Origin: Streptomyces sp. RKAG290
GTDB lineage: Bacteria; Actinomycetota; Actinomycetes; Streptomycetales; Streptomycetaceae
Length of the DNA stretch: 64,000 nucleotides
Assembly (NCBI RefSeq): GCF_023701695.1
Contig: NZ_JAJOZC010000001.1
Location: 4,525,894 to 4,589,893 of the forward strand
Direction of reading: 5' to 3'
Below are positions 1-9,500 of the stretch, piece by piece. The translations under genes and the position numbers were made by a program. Within the stretch, counting starts at the first letter, position 1; each line of letters starts with the position of its first letter. The notes below the pieces were generated by a model. That model was not told where the DNA came from and did no database searches. It saw nothing but the letters and a program-made list of their open reading frames with translations.

Positions 1-2171
1 GACCGTGCCGGGCGCCGGGGCTCCTCGCCCAGCAGGACCCGGCGCACCACGCGCTCGGCGGCGCGGCCGTCGTCGTACGGGCAGAACCTGGCGCGGAAGG
101 CCTTGAGCAGCGCCTCGTTCTCCGGGCTGTTCCAGCTGCCGTCGGTGAAGGCCTGGGCCAGCTCGTCCGTGGTCGTCGCGACGGCACCGGGGGTCTCGCC
201 GGGCTTGCCGGACAGCAGGTCGAAGACGACGCCGCGGACCGTGCGGTAGGTCTCCCAGTCCGGTGCGTGCACCACGATCGGGCGGTTCAGGTGGGCGTAG
301 TCGAACATCACCGACGAGTAGTCCGTGACCAGCGCGTCGGCGGCCAGGCAGAGGTCCTCGATCCGCGGGTGGTCGCTGACGTCGATGATCGACGGGCTGT
401 CGGGCAGACCGGCGCCGCCGTAGAAGTAGTGCGCGCGCACCATGACCACGGTGTCCGGGCCCACCGCCGCGCAGAACTTGTCCAGGTCGAGGCGGCTGGT
501 GAAACCCGCCTCGTAGTCGCGGTGGGTGGGTGCGTACAGCAGGGCGCGCTGACCGGGGCGGATGCCGAGCCCCTCGCGGATCTTCTCGATCTGCTCCTGC
601 GTCGCCGTCGCGAAGACGTCGTTGCGGGGGTAGCCCGTCTCCAGCGAGCGCGCGGCGCTCGGGTAGGCACGGGACCACACCTCGGTGGAGTGCGGGTTGG
701 CGGAGACGCTCCAGTCCCACCGGTCGACGCGCTTCAGCAGCCGGTCGAAGTTCAGCCCCTGCGCGGCCGCCGGGTAGTTCTGCTGGTCCATCCCCATGAT
801 CTTCAGCGGGGTGCCGTGGTGCGTCATCACGTGGATCTGGCCGGGGCGCTTGACCAGGTGGTCGGCGAAGTTGACGTTGTTGAAGAAGTACGTGGCACGG
901 GCCAGCGCCGCCCAGTAGCGGCGGGTGCCGGGCACCACGTAGTCGATGCCCTTGGGCAGCGAGTCCACCTGGTTCTTCGACACCACCCAGACCCCGTGGA
1001 TGTCGGGGGCCAGCTCCTGGGCCTTGCGGTAGATCGCCTCGGGGTTGCAGCTCACGCCGCGGTTCCAGTAGGCGGCGTAGACCGCGAGCTTGGGGTCGAG
1101 GGGAAGCTTGCGCTGGGCCTTGTAGTAGCGCGAGGTGAACGACTTCTTCGCCTTCGCGCGTGCCGTGGTGGGCGCTGAGCGCAGCCCGCGGCGGGTGGCG
1201 AGAGCGGTGTCCAGCGCGCCGAGCGCGGCGTACTTCCCGCCGCCCATCAGCTGGGGCCGCAGCCCCTTCGCGCCGCCCGGGAACTTGAAGCCGTCGGGGC
1301 GGTGGGCGCTGTGGAAGGAGGCGACGGCGGTGACGTACTGCCTGCGGCGCTTGGTCACCGACGGGTACGCGGACAGCAGCTCCTGGACGGCGCGGTCGAA
1401 GAGCAGACCGCGTACCGGGCTCAGGGCCGGGCGCGCCTCCACGAACGCCATGAGGTCCGCGTAGGCGTCGACCAGCTCCAGCGGCGTCGAGCCGTCCGTC
1501 GGCTCCGCGTCGTCCGCCAGGCCGGGCAGGTAGCGCTGCTGGCGGTGCTCGACACAGGCCGTGTCCAGCGTGGCGATGGAACCGGCGACGGCGAGCGTCT
1601 CCAGCGCGTACATCCGCTCGCCGTGCTGGCCGGGGCCGAAGGCCAGGCCCTCGCGCTCGGCGAGGGTGCGGCGGACCGCCCGGTTCCAGGACACCGGTGC
1701 GATGTCGAGGAGGTCGGTGCGCTCCGCGAGGGTGAGCGGGCCGGCCGGCATCCGGCGGAGCAGGTCCAGCGACCGGGTCTGGCGGACCTTGCCGCGGAAC
1801 GGGCGCTTCTGGTGACCGAACAGCAGCACGTCGGGGTCGCCGGCCAGCTCCAGCCGGTCGGCCACGGTCTGCAGCGCGCCCGGCAGGTGGATGTAGTGCC
1901 CCTCCAGGAACAGGAGGTAGTCGCCCGTGGCCCGCTCGGCTCCGGCGTTGCGCCGGCCGTGGGCTCCGCCGGCGGCGGGCAGGTGGATCGCCTGGACGCG
2001 GCTGTCGCGTGCGGCGAACTCGTCCAGCAGCAGGCCCGAGCCGTCCGGAGCGCCGTCATCGACACCGATCACCTCGATGTCCGTGAACGACTGCGAGAGC
2101 ACCGACTCCAGGCACTCGCGCAGACTTCCTCGGGCGCGGCGGACGGGGATGATGACACTCAGCCGGGGCAT
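1..2171 (-). CDS. GT2 / CDP-glycerol glycerophosphotransferase fusion, 3' end beyond window
   Basis: Two-domain cell-wall polymer transferase read from an ATG at 2171. About 723 codons are present and the C-terminus lies outside the window. Residues 1 to about 230 form a family-2 glycosyltransferase domain (MPRLSVIIPV start, VDDGAPDGSG nucleotide-binding stretch). The second half is a CDP-glycerol:poly(glycerophosphate) glycerophosphotransferase domain (Glyphos_transf), with HHGTPLKIMGMD, a GYPRND-type motif and DYSSVMFDYA. Family knowledge: such fusions build wall teichoic acid or related glycerol/ribitol-phosphate polymers on the cytoplasmic face. The exact polymer cannot be told. GAAAGAG lies about 8 bases before the ATG. 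The region upstream is noncoding, so the gene is first in its transcription unit here. Confidence 0.85.
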   Translation of the reverse strand, partial: MPRLSVIIPVRRARGSLRECLESVLSQSFTDIEVIGVDDGAPDGSGLLLDEFAARDSRVQAIHLPAAGGAHGRRNAGAERATGDYLLFLEGHYIHLPGALQTVADRLELAGDPDVLLFGHQKRPFRGKVRQTRSLDLLRRMPAGPLTLAERTDLLDIAPVSWNRAVRRTLAEREGLAFGPGQHGERMYALETLAVAGSIATLDTACVEHRQQRYLPGLADDAEPTDGSTPLELVDAYADLMAFVEARPALSPVRGLLFDRAVQELLSAYPSVTKRRRQYVTAVASFHSAHRPDGFKFPGGAKGLRPQLMGGGKYAALGALDTALATRRGLRSAPTTARAKAKKSFTSRYYKAQRKLPLDPKLAVYAAYWNRGVSCNPEAIYRKAQELAPDIHGVWVVSKNQVDSLPKGIDYVVPGTRRYWAALARATYFFNNVNFADHLVKRPGQIHVMTHHGTPLKIMGMDQQNYPAAAQGLNFDRLLKRVDRWDWSVSANPHSTEVWSRAYPSAARSLETGYPRNDVFATATQEQIEKIREGLGIRPGQRALLYAPTHRDYEAGFTSRLDLDKFCAAVGPDTVVMVRAHYFYGGAGLPDSPSIIDVSDHPRIEDLCLAADALVTDYSSVMFDYAHLNRPIVVHAPDWETYRTVRGVVFDLLSGKPGETPGAVATTTDELAQAFTDGSWNSPENEALLKAFRARFCPYDDGRAAERVVRRVLLGEEPRRPAR

Positions 2172-2430
2172 ACAGACTCTTTCTCGGACTGTGCGTACTG
2201 GGGAGCACTCAGATTACTGCGGAGCGCTCAGCAGAACGGGCAGGGGGCGGGCGAGGGTGCGATGGTCGGGAGGCGGGCGGGTAGGCCCCAGGTGAGGCGG
2301 CCGGTCGGCCGAAGCCATCCGATCCATGGACATGGACGCGGTGATTCCCGTCGGAACCGGTGTCGGGACGGTACACGCACCACATTGCCGCCGATGTGGT
2401 CGACCGCGCGGCTGATGAAGCCCCCCACTT

Positions 2431-2459
2431 ATCATACTACCCGGGACAGTAAGTGAACC
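2431..2459 (-). promoter_or_regulatory. candidate promoter for the transferase gene
   Basis: On the minus strand GGTTCA (2454-2459) and TATGAT (2431-2436) are separated by 17 bases. The -10 is close to consensus and the -35 is weak. It would give a leader of roughly 250 bases before the ATG at 2171. CACTTA and TAAGTG arms bracket the spacer and could be an operator. The rest of the 2172-2578 gap holds no convincing gene. A closer TAATCT (2211-2216) is an alternative -10. Confidence 0.4.
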
Positions 2460-2505
2460 TTGGACATCTGGGGGCGCGCGGGGCCGCGGCGCGCTCCGGC
2501 ACGGG

Positions 2506-2543
2506 CGCGGGGCAGCCCGGGTGAGTAACCGGACTGCCCCGCG
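2506..2543. terminator. hairpin terminator after the ABC importer operon
   Basis: CGCGGGGCAG-C-CCGG pairs with CCGG-A-CTGCCCCGCG around an 8-base loop: 14 paired bases with one mismatch. It lies 36 bases past the stop of the sugar permease gene. No U-tract follows, as is usual in streptomycetes. Confidence 0.7.
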
Positions 2544-2578
2544 TTGACGTGCTGCGGGCGTGGATCACGCCCGGGCGG

Positions 2579-3502
2579 CTATTTGACCGCGCCCGCCATG
2601 ACGCCGGAGACGAACTGGCGCTGGAAGGCGAAGAACACCGCGAGCGGAATCACCATCGAGACGAAGGCGCCGGGCGCCAGGACGTCGATGTTGTTGCCGA
2701 ACTGCCGTACCTGCTGCTGGAGTGCGACGGTGATCGGCGGCGAGTCGGAATCCGCGAAGATCAGCGCGACCAGCATGTCGTTCCACACCCAGAGGAACTG
2801 GAAGATCCCGAGCGAGGCGATCGCAGGCCCGCCCAGCGGCATCACCACCCGGGTGAAGAGGCGAATCTCACCCGCCCCGTCGAGCCGGGCCGCTTCCAGC
2901 AGCTCCCGCGGGATCTCCGCGAAGAAGTTGCGCAGCAGGAAGATCGCGAACGGCAGGCCGAAGGCGGTGTGGAAGATGATCACGCCGAAGGTCGTCTCGA
3001 AGATGCCGACCGCGCCGAACAGCTTGGACACCGGAATCAGCGCGACCTGCACCGGGACCACCAGGAGCCCCACGACCACCAGGAACCACCAGTCGCGGCC
3101 GGGGAACTCCATCCAGGCGAAGGCGTACCCGGCGAGCGAGCCGATCACCACGACCAGGACCGTCGACGGGACGGTGATCATGATCGTGCTGAACAGCGAA
3201 TCGGTGATCGTCGAATTGTCCAGCAGGCGCTGGTAGTTGTCGAAGGTCAGCTCGGACGGGACGGTGAAGACCTTCCACCAGCCGGTCGCCGCGATCCGGT
3301 CCGCGCTGCGCAGCGAGGACAGCAGCAGCCCGATGGTCGGCATCAGCCAGAACAGGGCCACCAGGATCAGGACGACCCGCATCACGCCGCCGCCGGCCCG
3401 GGCCGCGATCCGGGCGCCGAGGGACCGCCCGGTCTTCGCCGCTCCGGGGCCCGGGGCAGCGCCCGTCCCGGTGGGCGCGGCCGTGGTCGAGGGTGTCGTC
3501 AT
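2579..3502 (-). CDS. carbohydrate ABC transporter permease, MalG type
   Basis: 307-aa inner-membrane permease of a CUT1-type sugar importer. After a Pro/Ala-rich N-terminus there are six hydrophobic segments. The cytoplasmic EAA loop reads ELLEAARLDGAGE, the docking site for the ATPase. The C-terminus ends GVMAGAVK, typical of MalG proteins. The ATG at 3502 overlaps the end of the upstream permease gene by four bases, so translation is probably coupled. No ATPase gene is present; Streptomyces sugar importers commonly share the MsiK ATPase encoded elsewhere. The sugar is not evident. Confidence 0.9.
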   Translation of the reverse strand: MTTPSTTAAPTGTGAAPGPGAAKTGRSLGARIAARAGGGVMRVVLILVALFWLMPTIGLLLSSLRSADRIAATGWWKVFTVPSELTFDNYQRLLDNSTITDSLFSTIMITVPSTVLVVVIGSLAGYAFAWMEFPGRDWWFLVVVGLLVVPVQVALIPVSKLFGAVGIFETTFGVIIFHTAFGLPFAIFLLRNFFAEIPRELLEAARLDGAGEIRLFTRVVMPLGGPAIASLGIFQFLWVWNDMLVALIFADSDSPPITVALQQQVRQFGNNIDVLAPGAFVSMVIPLAVFFAFQRQFVSGVMAGAVK

Positions 3503-4803
3503 CGGCGCCCCTCCTTCCGTATCCGCCTGATGTTGAAGAGCATCACCGGAACCACCAGCAGCAGCAGGAGCACGGCGATGGCGCTGCCGATCCCCAGATC
3601 CGCGTCCGTGCCGAACGAGGACCGGTAGAGCTGGAGCGCCAGCACGTTCGCGTCGTCCTGCGAGGAGCCGGGCGCGATGATGAAGACCAGGTCGAAGACC
3701 TTCAGGACGTTGATCATCAGCGTCACCAGCACCACCGCGAGGACCGGGGCGAGCATCGGCACCGTGATCCGGCGGAACACCTGCCACTCGTTGGCCCCGT
3801 CCACCCGGGCCGCCTCCAGGAGTTCGCGCGGCAGGCCCGCCAGCCCGGCCGCGATCAGCACCATGGCGAAGCCCGCCCACATCCAGACGTAACTGCCGAT
3901 GATGCCCGGCGTCACGAAGGACGGGCCGAGCCAGTCGACCCCGTTGTACGGCTCCTTGAAGTTGGAGGCCGGCAGGCGGAGTTCGGCGCCGTCCGCCGAG
4001 GCGGGCAGCGAGAACGTGCCGTCGGCCGCCGCGGTGGCCGAGGCGACCACCTTGCCGCCCTTGACGGCCTCGACCTTGATGCCCTTGAGCCCCAGCTCCT
4101 TGGCGTCGATGACGTTGGGCTTACCGCCGCCGCCCTTGGTGAAGTCCAGCCAGGCGGTGCCGGTGATCTTCCCGTCGTCCGCCGTCGCCGGGGCGTGGGC
4201 GGGTTTGGCGTCGCCGGGCATCTTCGCCGGCAGCACCCCGACCAGCGGCAGCTGGACCGGTTCGCCGGCCCGGACCGGCACCTTCGTCACGAAGGAGCCG
4301 CCGGCCGCCGCCTTCAGCGGATGGACCGGCAGCGGGTGCGCCTTGGGGAAGCCCGCCGACTCGGCGAACGTGTCGTGCACACCGACCCACACGGCGTTGG
4401 CGACGCCGCGCTCCGGCGCCTGGTCGTACACCAGCCGGAAGATGATGCCCGCGGCGAGCATCGAGATCGCCATCGGCATGAAGACGATCAGTTTGAACGC
4501 CGTGCCCCAGCGGATCCGCTCGGTCAGCACCGCGAACATCAGGCCGAGGACGGTGGAGACGGTCGGTGCGAGTACCACCCAGATCGCGTTGTTCTTGATC
4601 GCCGTACGGATGGTGTCGTCCGTGAACAGCGCCTTGTAGTTGTCGAGTCCGGCAAATCCGGTACCCGCCTGGTCGAAGAACGACCGGTAGACGGAGTACA
4701 CGATCGGATACACCACGAGCGCACCGAGCAGCACCAGCGCGGGCAGCAGGAAGAGCGCGGCGATGACCCTGCGGGTGCCGGTCACGCTCCTGCGGCTGCG
4801 CAC
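3499..4803 (-). CDS. carbohydrate ABC transporter permease, MalF type with large periplasmic insert
   Basis: 434 aa from a GTG at 4803. The first membrane segment (about residues 14-36) is followed by further helices and an EAA loop ELLEAARVDGANEW. Between them, roughly residues 135-285, sits a long extracytoplasmic insert, like MalF of E. coli and unlike most short CUT1 permeases; it probably contacts the binding protein. The annotated start is doubtful. An ATG at 4934, four bases after the binding-protein stop, opens a reading frame that joins this one if a single G is added to the six-G run at 4912-4917. The protein would then carry about 44 extra Pro/Gly/Ala-rich residues. I infer a one-base assembly error. 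Confidence 0.85.
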   Translation of the reverse strand: MRSRRSVTGTRRVIAALFLLPALVLLGALVVYPIVYSVYRSFFDQAGTGFAGLDNYKALFTDDTIRTAIKNNAIWVVLAPTVSTVLGLMFAVLTERIRWGTAFKLIVFMPMAISMLAAGIIFRLVYDQAPERGVANAVWVGVHDTFAESAGFPKAHPLPVHPLKAAAGGSFVTKVPVRAGEPVQLPLVGVLPAKMPGDAKPAHAPATADDGKITGTAWLDFTKGGGGKPNVIDAKELGLKGIKVEAVKGGKVVASATAAADGTFSLPASADGAELRLPASNFKEPYNGVDWLGPSFVTPGIIGSYVWMWAGFAMVLIAAGLAGLPRELLEAARVDGANEWQVFRRITVPMLAPVLAVVLVTLMINVLKVFDLVFIIAPGSSQDDANVLALQLYRSSFGTDADLGIGSAIAVLLLLLVVPVMLFNIRRIRKEGRR

Positions 4804-4938
4804 CGGACCGGCACCCTGCGGACCTGGCGGACTCCCGGGTTCGGCCTTCCGGGGGGCGGGGACCGAGGTCCCGCCCGACCGTTGCGTGTCGGCGGGGGCA
4901 CCTCGTCGGCGCCCCCCGCTGCGGCTGTCGTCATCGCG

Positions 4939-6309
4939 TCAGCTCTTGTACGCCTTGGCCGCGTCGGACTCCAGTTTCGCCTGGGTCCCCGCGATGTCCT
5001 TCGGGCTCTTCAGGAAGTCCTGCAAGGTCTTCCACTCACCCTTCCCGGGCGTCCCGCCGAACGACTGCGGTGCCTGGTCGGACATGTCGAACCGGACGGC
5101 GTCGCCGGCCGCGATCAGCGCCTTCGCCATCGTGCGCTGCACCTCGTTGGGGTACGCGGCGGCGTCCAGGGCCTTGTTCGGCGAGATGAACCCGCCCTGC
5201 TCGGCCCAGATCTTCGCGGCGTCGGTGGAGGCCAGCCAGGTCAGCAGGGCCTGGGCGCCCTTGCCGTCCTTGAGGGCCACCGCCGCGTCGCCGCCGGTCA
5301 CCACGGGCGACTCGGCGCCGACCGCGGGGAACGGGAACACCTTGGCGTCCGTACCGATCTTGGCCTTGGTCTGCGCGATGTTGATGCCGACGAAGTCACC
5401 CTCGAAGACCATGGCACCCTTGGGCTGGTCACCGCCGGTGAAGGTCTGGGTGACCGACGCCGGGAACTCCGTCTGCAGCGCGCCGTCGGCACCGCCCGCG
5501 ATCAGCGAGGGCTTGCCGAAGAGCTGCGCGAGCGTGGTCAGGGCGTCCTTGACGGACGGGTCCGTCCACTTGATCTTGTGCTGCGCCAGCTGGTCGTACT
5601 TCTCCGGGCCCGCCTGCGAGAGGTAGATGTTCTCGAACCAGTCGGTGAGCGTCCAGCCGTCCGCGCCGCCCACCGAGACCGGGGTGACTCCCGACGCGGA
5701 CACCGTCTCGGCGGTCGTCAGGAAGTCCTTCCAGGTCTTCGGCTCAGCTGCCCCGGCGTTCTCGAACGCCTTGGTGTTGTACCAGATCAGGGACTTGTTG
5801 GCGGCCTTGAAGTACACCCCGTACTGGGTGCCGTCGACCGCGCCGAGGTCCTGCCAGACCTTTGAGTAGTTCTTGGCCAGCTGGGCCTTCGCCTCCGGGC
5901 CGGCGGGCTTCGCCCACTTCTTCGCCACGGCCTGCTGGATCGCACCGACCTGCGGGATCATCGCGACGTCCGGCGGCTGGCCGCCCGCGATCTTCGTACC
6001 GAGGAAGTTGACGATCGGGTCCTGCGCCGGCACGAAGGTGACCTTCGCCCCTGTCCGCTTCTCGAACTCCTTCAGGACCTTGACGAAGTTGGCCTGCTCC
6101 GGGCCGGTCCAGACGGCCGCGACGGAGATCTTCTCGCCGTTCAGTTTCGGTAGTTCGACGCTCGACGCGCTGTCCTTGGTTCCCCCGGACGCACCCCCGT
6201 CGGGCTTTGTCTTTCCGCCGTCACCGTCGTCGCCGCAGCCGGTGAGGGCCAGTGCGCCGATGGCTGTGAACACCATGGCGGCCCTACGAATCCGAAGCGT
6301 TGTGCGCAT
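4939..6309 (-). CDS. extracellular sugar-binding lipoprotein
   Basis: 456-aa substrate-binding protein of the importer encoded downstream. The ATG at 6309 was chosen because it is followed directly by a lipoprotein signal: basic MRTTLRIRRA, a hydrophobic core, then LTGC with the lipidated cysteine near residue 20. A Gly/Asp/Lys linker and a bacterial solute-binding fold follow, with the WTGPEQANFVKVLKEFEKRTG segment typical of family 1 sugar binders. It captures an oligosaccharide outside the membrane and delivers it to the two permeases. First gene of the operon 6309 to 2579. Confidence 0.9.
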   Translation of the reverse strand: MRTTLRIRRAAMVFTAIGALALTGCGDDGDGGKTKPDGGASGGTKDSASSVELPKLNGEKISVAAVWTGPEQANFVKVLKEFEKRTGAKVTFVPAQDPIVNFLGTKIAGGQPPDVAMIPQVGAIQQAVAKKWAKPAGPEAKAQLAKNYSKVWQDLGAVDGTQYGVYFKAANKSLIWYNTKAFENAGAAEPKTWKDFLTTAETVSASGVTPVSVGGADGWTLTDWFENIYLSQAGPEKYDQLAQHKIKWTDPSVKDALTTLAQLFGKPSLIAGGADGALQTEFPASVTQTFTGGDQPKGAMVFEGDFVGINIAQTKAKIGTDAKVFPFPAVGAESPVVTGGDAAVALKDGKGAQALLTWLASTDAAKIWAEQGGFISPNKALDAAAYPNEVQRTMAKALIAAGDAVRFDMSDQAPQSFGGTPGKGEWKTLQDFLKSPKDIAGTQAKLESDAAKAYKS

Positions 6310-6392
6310 CCCTGCCCCGTTTCTCTGTGCGCGTGCACTGACCGGGCACCCGGCCGGAGTCCCGGGGGTGCCGGTCATACGTCATGTCATCG

Positions 6393-6402
6393 TGTGCGCA
6401 CA
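6393..6402. promoter_or_regulatory. TGTGCGCACA palindrome upstream of the sugar importer
   Basis: A perfect 10-bp palindrome lies about 85 bases before the binding-protein ATG. Shorter TGTGCGC copies recur at 6301 and near 6328. A LacI- or ROK-type repressor site is a reasonable guess; no such regulator gene is adjacent. Confidence 0.35.
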
Positions 6403-6505
6403 GTCCTACGCCCGGCATCCGGGTGCCGCAATACCACCCTCGCGCCCAACTCGGTGATCGTGATGGGCTCGTGACGTGAGATCAACGGCGGTATCAGGCG
6501 ATTGG

Positions 6506-6540
6506 GGGACGACAGGCCCGTCGGCCGGGCCCGTCGTCCC
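6506..6540 (-). terminator. hairpin after the FHA/FtsK gene
   Basis: GGGACGAC-A-GGCCCG pairs with CGGGCC-C-GTCGTCCC, 14 pairs with one mismatch, directly after the minus-strand stop at 6541. Confidence 0.6.
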
Positions 6541-9500
6541 TCAGGGATGGGCGGGCGCCAGCGGTGCCAGCGGCGCGGCGTTCACCGAACGCGCCGCCCG
6601 GTCCAGCGCACTGGCCAGCAGCGCCAGGTCCGTCGGCCCGTTGCCCAGTTCGCGGAGCGGGCGGCGGGTGGGCGGGTCGCCCATCCGCTCCCACTCCAGC
6701 GGTACGACCGTGGGCCGCAGCGTCGCCGTACGCGGGATGCGCCCCGTGACCCGGCCGCCCTGGAACGGCGTCACCCGCCCGTCCGGATGGCCGAGCCGGC
6801 CGCGGCCCGGCGCCGGATCGTCGGGCGAGGGCGGGACGACGGGCGGATCGAGCACGACCCGCAGCCGGGCCCCGCGGGCCAGCTCGGTGTCCTCCGTACG
6901 GTCCGGGCGGGCGGACGTGGCGACCAGGTGGACGCCGAGCCGGCCGCCCTCCCTGGCCACGGCCTCCAGTGCCCGTACGACCGAGCCGGCGGCCGGCCGC
7001 CCAGGGCTGCCGAGCGCCGGGGCGATGAGTGCGTCGAAGTCGTCCACGAGCAAGACGAGCCTGGGCAGCGGTGAGGGCCCCGGCTCGGCCTGCCGCGCCG
7101 CGGCGGGCCGCAGCTGCAGGGTGCCGCTCATCGAGGAGTCCAGGTCGCCACGCTGCTCGGACGCGCTCGGGGGCCGGCGGCCGGCCATCCGCTGGGCGAC
7201 CTCGGGCCTGTTGTGCCACTCGGTGAAGTCGAGCCCACCGAGGAGTTCGGCCCGCCGCTTCAGCTCGCCGCCCAGCGCCTGGGCGAACTCCCGCATCCTG
7301 ACCGGGTCGGAGGCCACCAAGTGCGTGAACACGTGCGGGAGTTCGGTGCAGGGGTGCAGGCTCTCGCCGCGTTCGCCCCCGGCCCCGTCGACCAGCAGGA
7401 TGCCGAGCCGGTCCGGCCGGGCGGCGGCCGCCAGCGAGGCGGCGACGGCCCGCAGCAGCTCGGTACGGCCGCTGCCGCCCGGGCCCTCGATGAGGAGGTG
7501 CGGCCCCTCGTCGGCGAGATCCACACTCACCGGTCCCCGGGGCCCGGCCCCGAGCACCACGACGGGCCGGGAGGCGAAGGGGGCCGCGCCGTTGTCCGCG
7601 GAGCCGGCCGGGGCGCCGGATGCCTGGCCGGGGCCGGCGTCCGCGCCGCCCCGTCCGGGCCCGCCGCCGCGCGTCGCGACCTGCGGGGCGTCGCCCTGAC
7701 GCGGCCCGCTGACCCGGCTCGACGAACGCCCCGACCCGGCGGACCGGAGGCTGTCGGCCCCCGGCACGTCCCCTGAACCGCCCCAGGAGCGGGTGTCGGA
7801 GCCCGGCAGGGTGCGCGAACTGGGCGTGTCCCCAGGCGCCCCGTCGTAGCGCTGCCCGCCGACACGGGGTGCGGGGTGCGCCCGGAGGCGGGGACGTCGG
7901 AGCGGTCGGGGTAGGGGGTGCGGCCCGAGTCCGTGCGGTCGTACGTGTCGCCACGGCTGCCGGGGTACGGGGTGCGGCCCGAGCTTGCGCTGTCGTAGGT
8001 GTCGCCACGGCCGCCGGCGGGCGTGCTGCCGGGGTACGGGGTGCGGCCCGAGCCCGCGCGGTCCGGGTACGGGGTGCGGCCGGAACCTGGGCGGTCGGGG
8101 TACTGCGTGCGGCCCGAGTCCGTGCTGTCGTACGTGTCGCCACCGGCGCCGCGCGGCACGCCCGGGTGCGTCGCGTCCGGGCCGCCGCGGCCCTCGGGGA
8201 GCGGGGTACGGGGTCCGGCCCGACCCCGGGGCGTAGCCGTCGGCCGGGTCCGGGGCGGCGGACGTGCGGGACGGCTCGCTGCTCGTGCGCTGGGCCCCCA
8301 CGCGGGCGCGGCCGGAGCCGCGGGGGTCGTCGCCCGTCGTACCCGTACCGGCTGTCCAGCTGCCCGAGCCGCGGACCGTCGCGCCCGGCTGGTCGTCCGC
8401 CGTCGAGGCCCAGCGGGCCATCAGGGAGGCGGGGGTGGCGCGGGCCAGGCCCAGTTCGTCCAGGAGCCGGGCGGACGGCGGGAGCGCCACCGCCGCCGGG
8501 CGGCCCGTCAGCGCTGCCGAACCCTCCGCGCGCAGCGGGGCCAGCGCCCGGCCGAACCGTTCCGCCCAGTTCGCGGAGACCGCGTCCACCGCGGCAACCG
8601 TGCCGTGGCCGGCCGCCCGGCCGCCCGCCGTGCGGAGCAGCCGCAGGGCCGTGGCCACATCCCCGCTGAGCATCGCCACGGCCCCGCACTCCCGGAAGGC
8701 GATCGAGGCCCGGCACGCCGCCTCGTACGTCGCGGCCACCGGTGAGGTGGGGGTGGCGGCCGGTGTCTCGGCCAGACAGATCAGATGGATGCCCGCCGCC
8801 GCGCCCGCCGCGGCCAGCCTGGCCGTGTTCTCGCGCAGCACCGCGGAGCCGGGGTCCCCGTCCACGATCACCACGGTGAACGGGCCCGCGTGGTGCAGCG
8901 CGGCCTCGGCGACCGTCGCGCGGTCGAGGCTCGCCCAGCCGGGACCGAGGGCCCGTCGTCCAGCCGGCGCACCAGTTCCGACGTCCGGGCGGCGGCCTGT
9001 TCGCGGTCGTACGCGAGCAGCAGGCGGCAGTCCTGGCCGTGCATCGGGCGCAGGTGCGGCAGCCAGCCGAGCCAGGACCACTCCCGCCTGCGCTCGTCGA
9101 CGCCGCGTGCCCGGTCCGCGCTGATCAGCACGATCTCCAGATCGGCGGGGGAGTGCAGGGCGGCCAGCTGTGCCACCGCCGAGCGGGCGAGTCCGGTCAG
9201 CCGGTCCCGCGGTCCTGCGAGCCCCAGCGAGCCCGCCTCCCGCAGCCCCACGGTCACCGGTACGACGGGCAGCTCGGCCCGGTCGGTGGTGCCCAGCCTG
9301 ACCACCAGGGCCTCCGGATGCGTACTGTCGCGCTCCCACAGCCGGGGCCGGGGCCGAGCGCGGTCAGCAGTACGGACGCCGGATCGGGCCAGGTGCCCTC
9401 AGGGGCGGTCGGCAGCGCGGTGAACGTGGCGGCGGACGGGACCGGCGGACCGCTCTCGTCCGGCGCGCTCTCGTGTACCGGATCGCCCTTGCCGCCCGCG

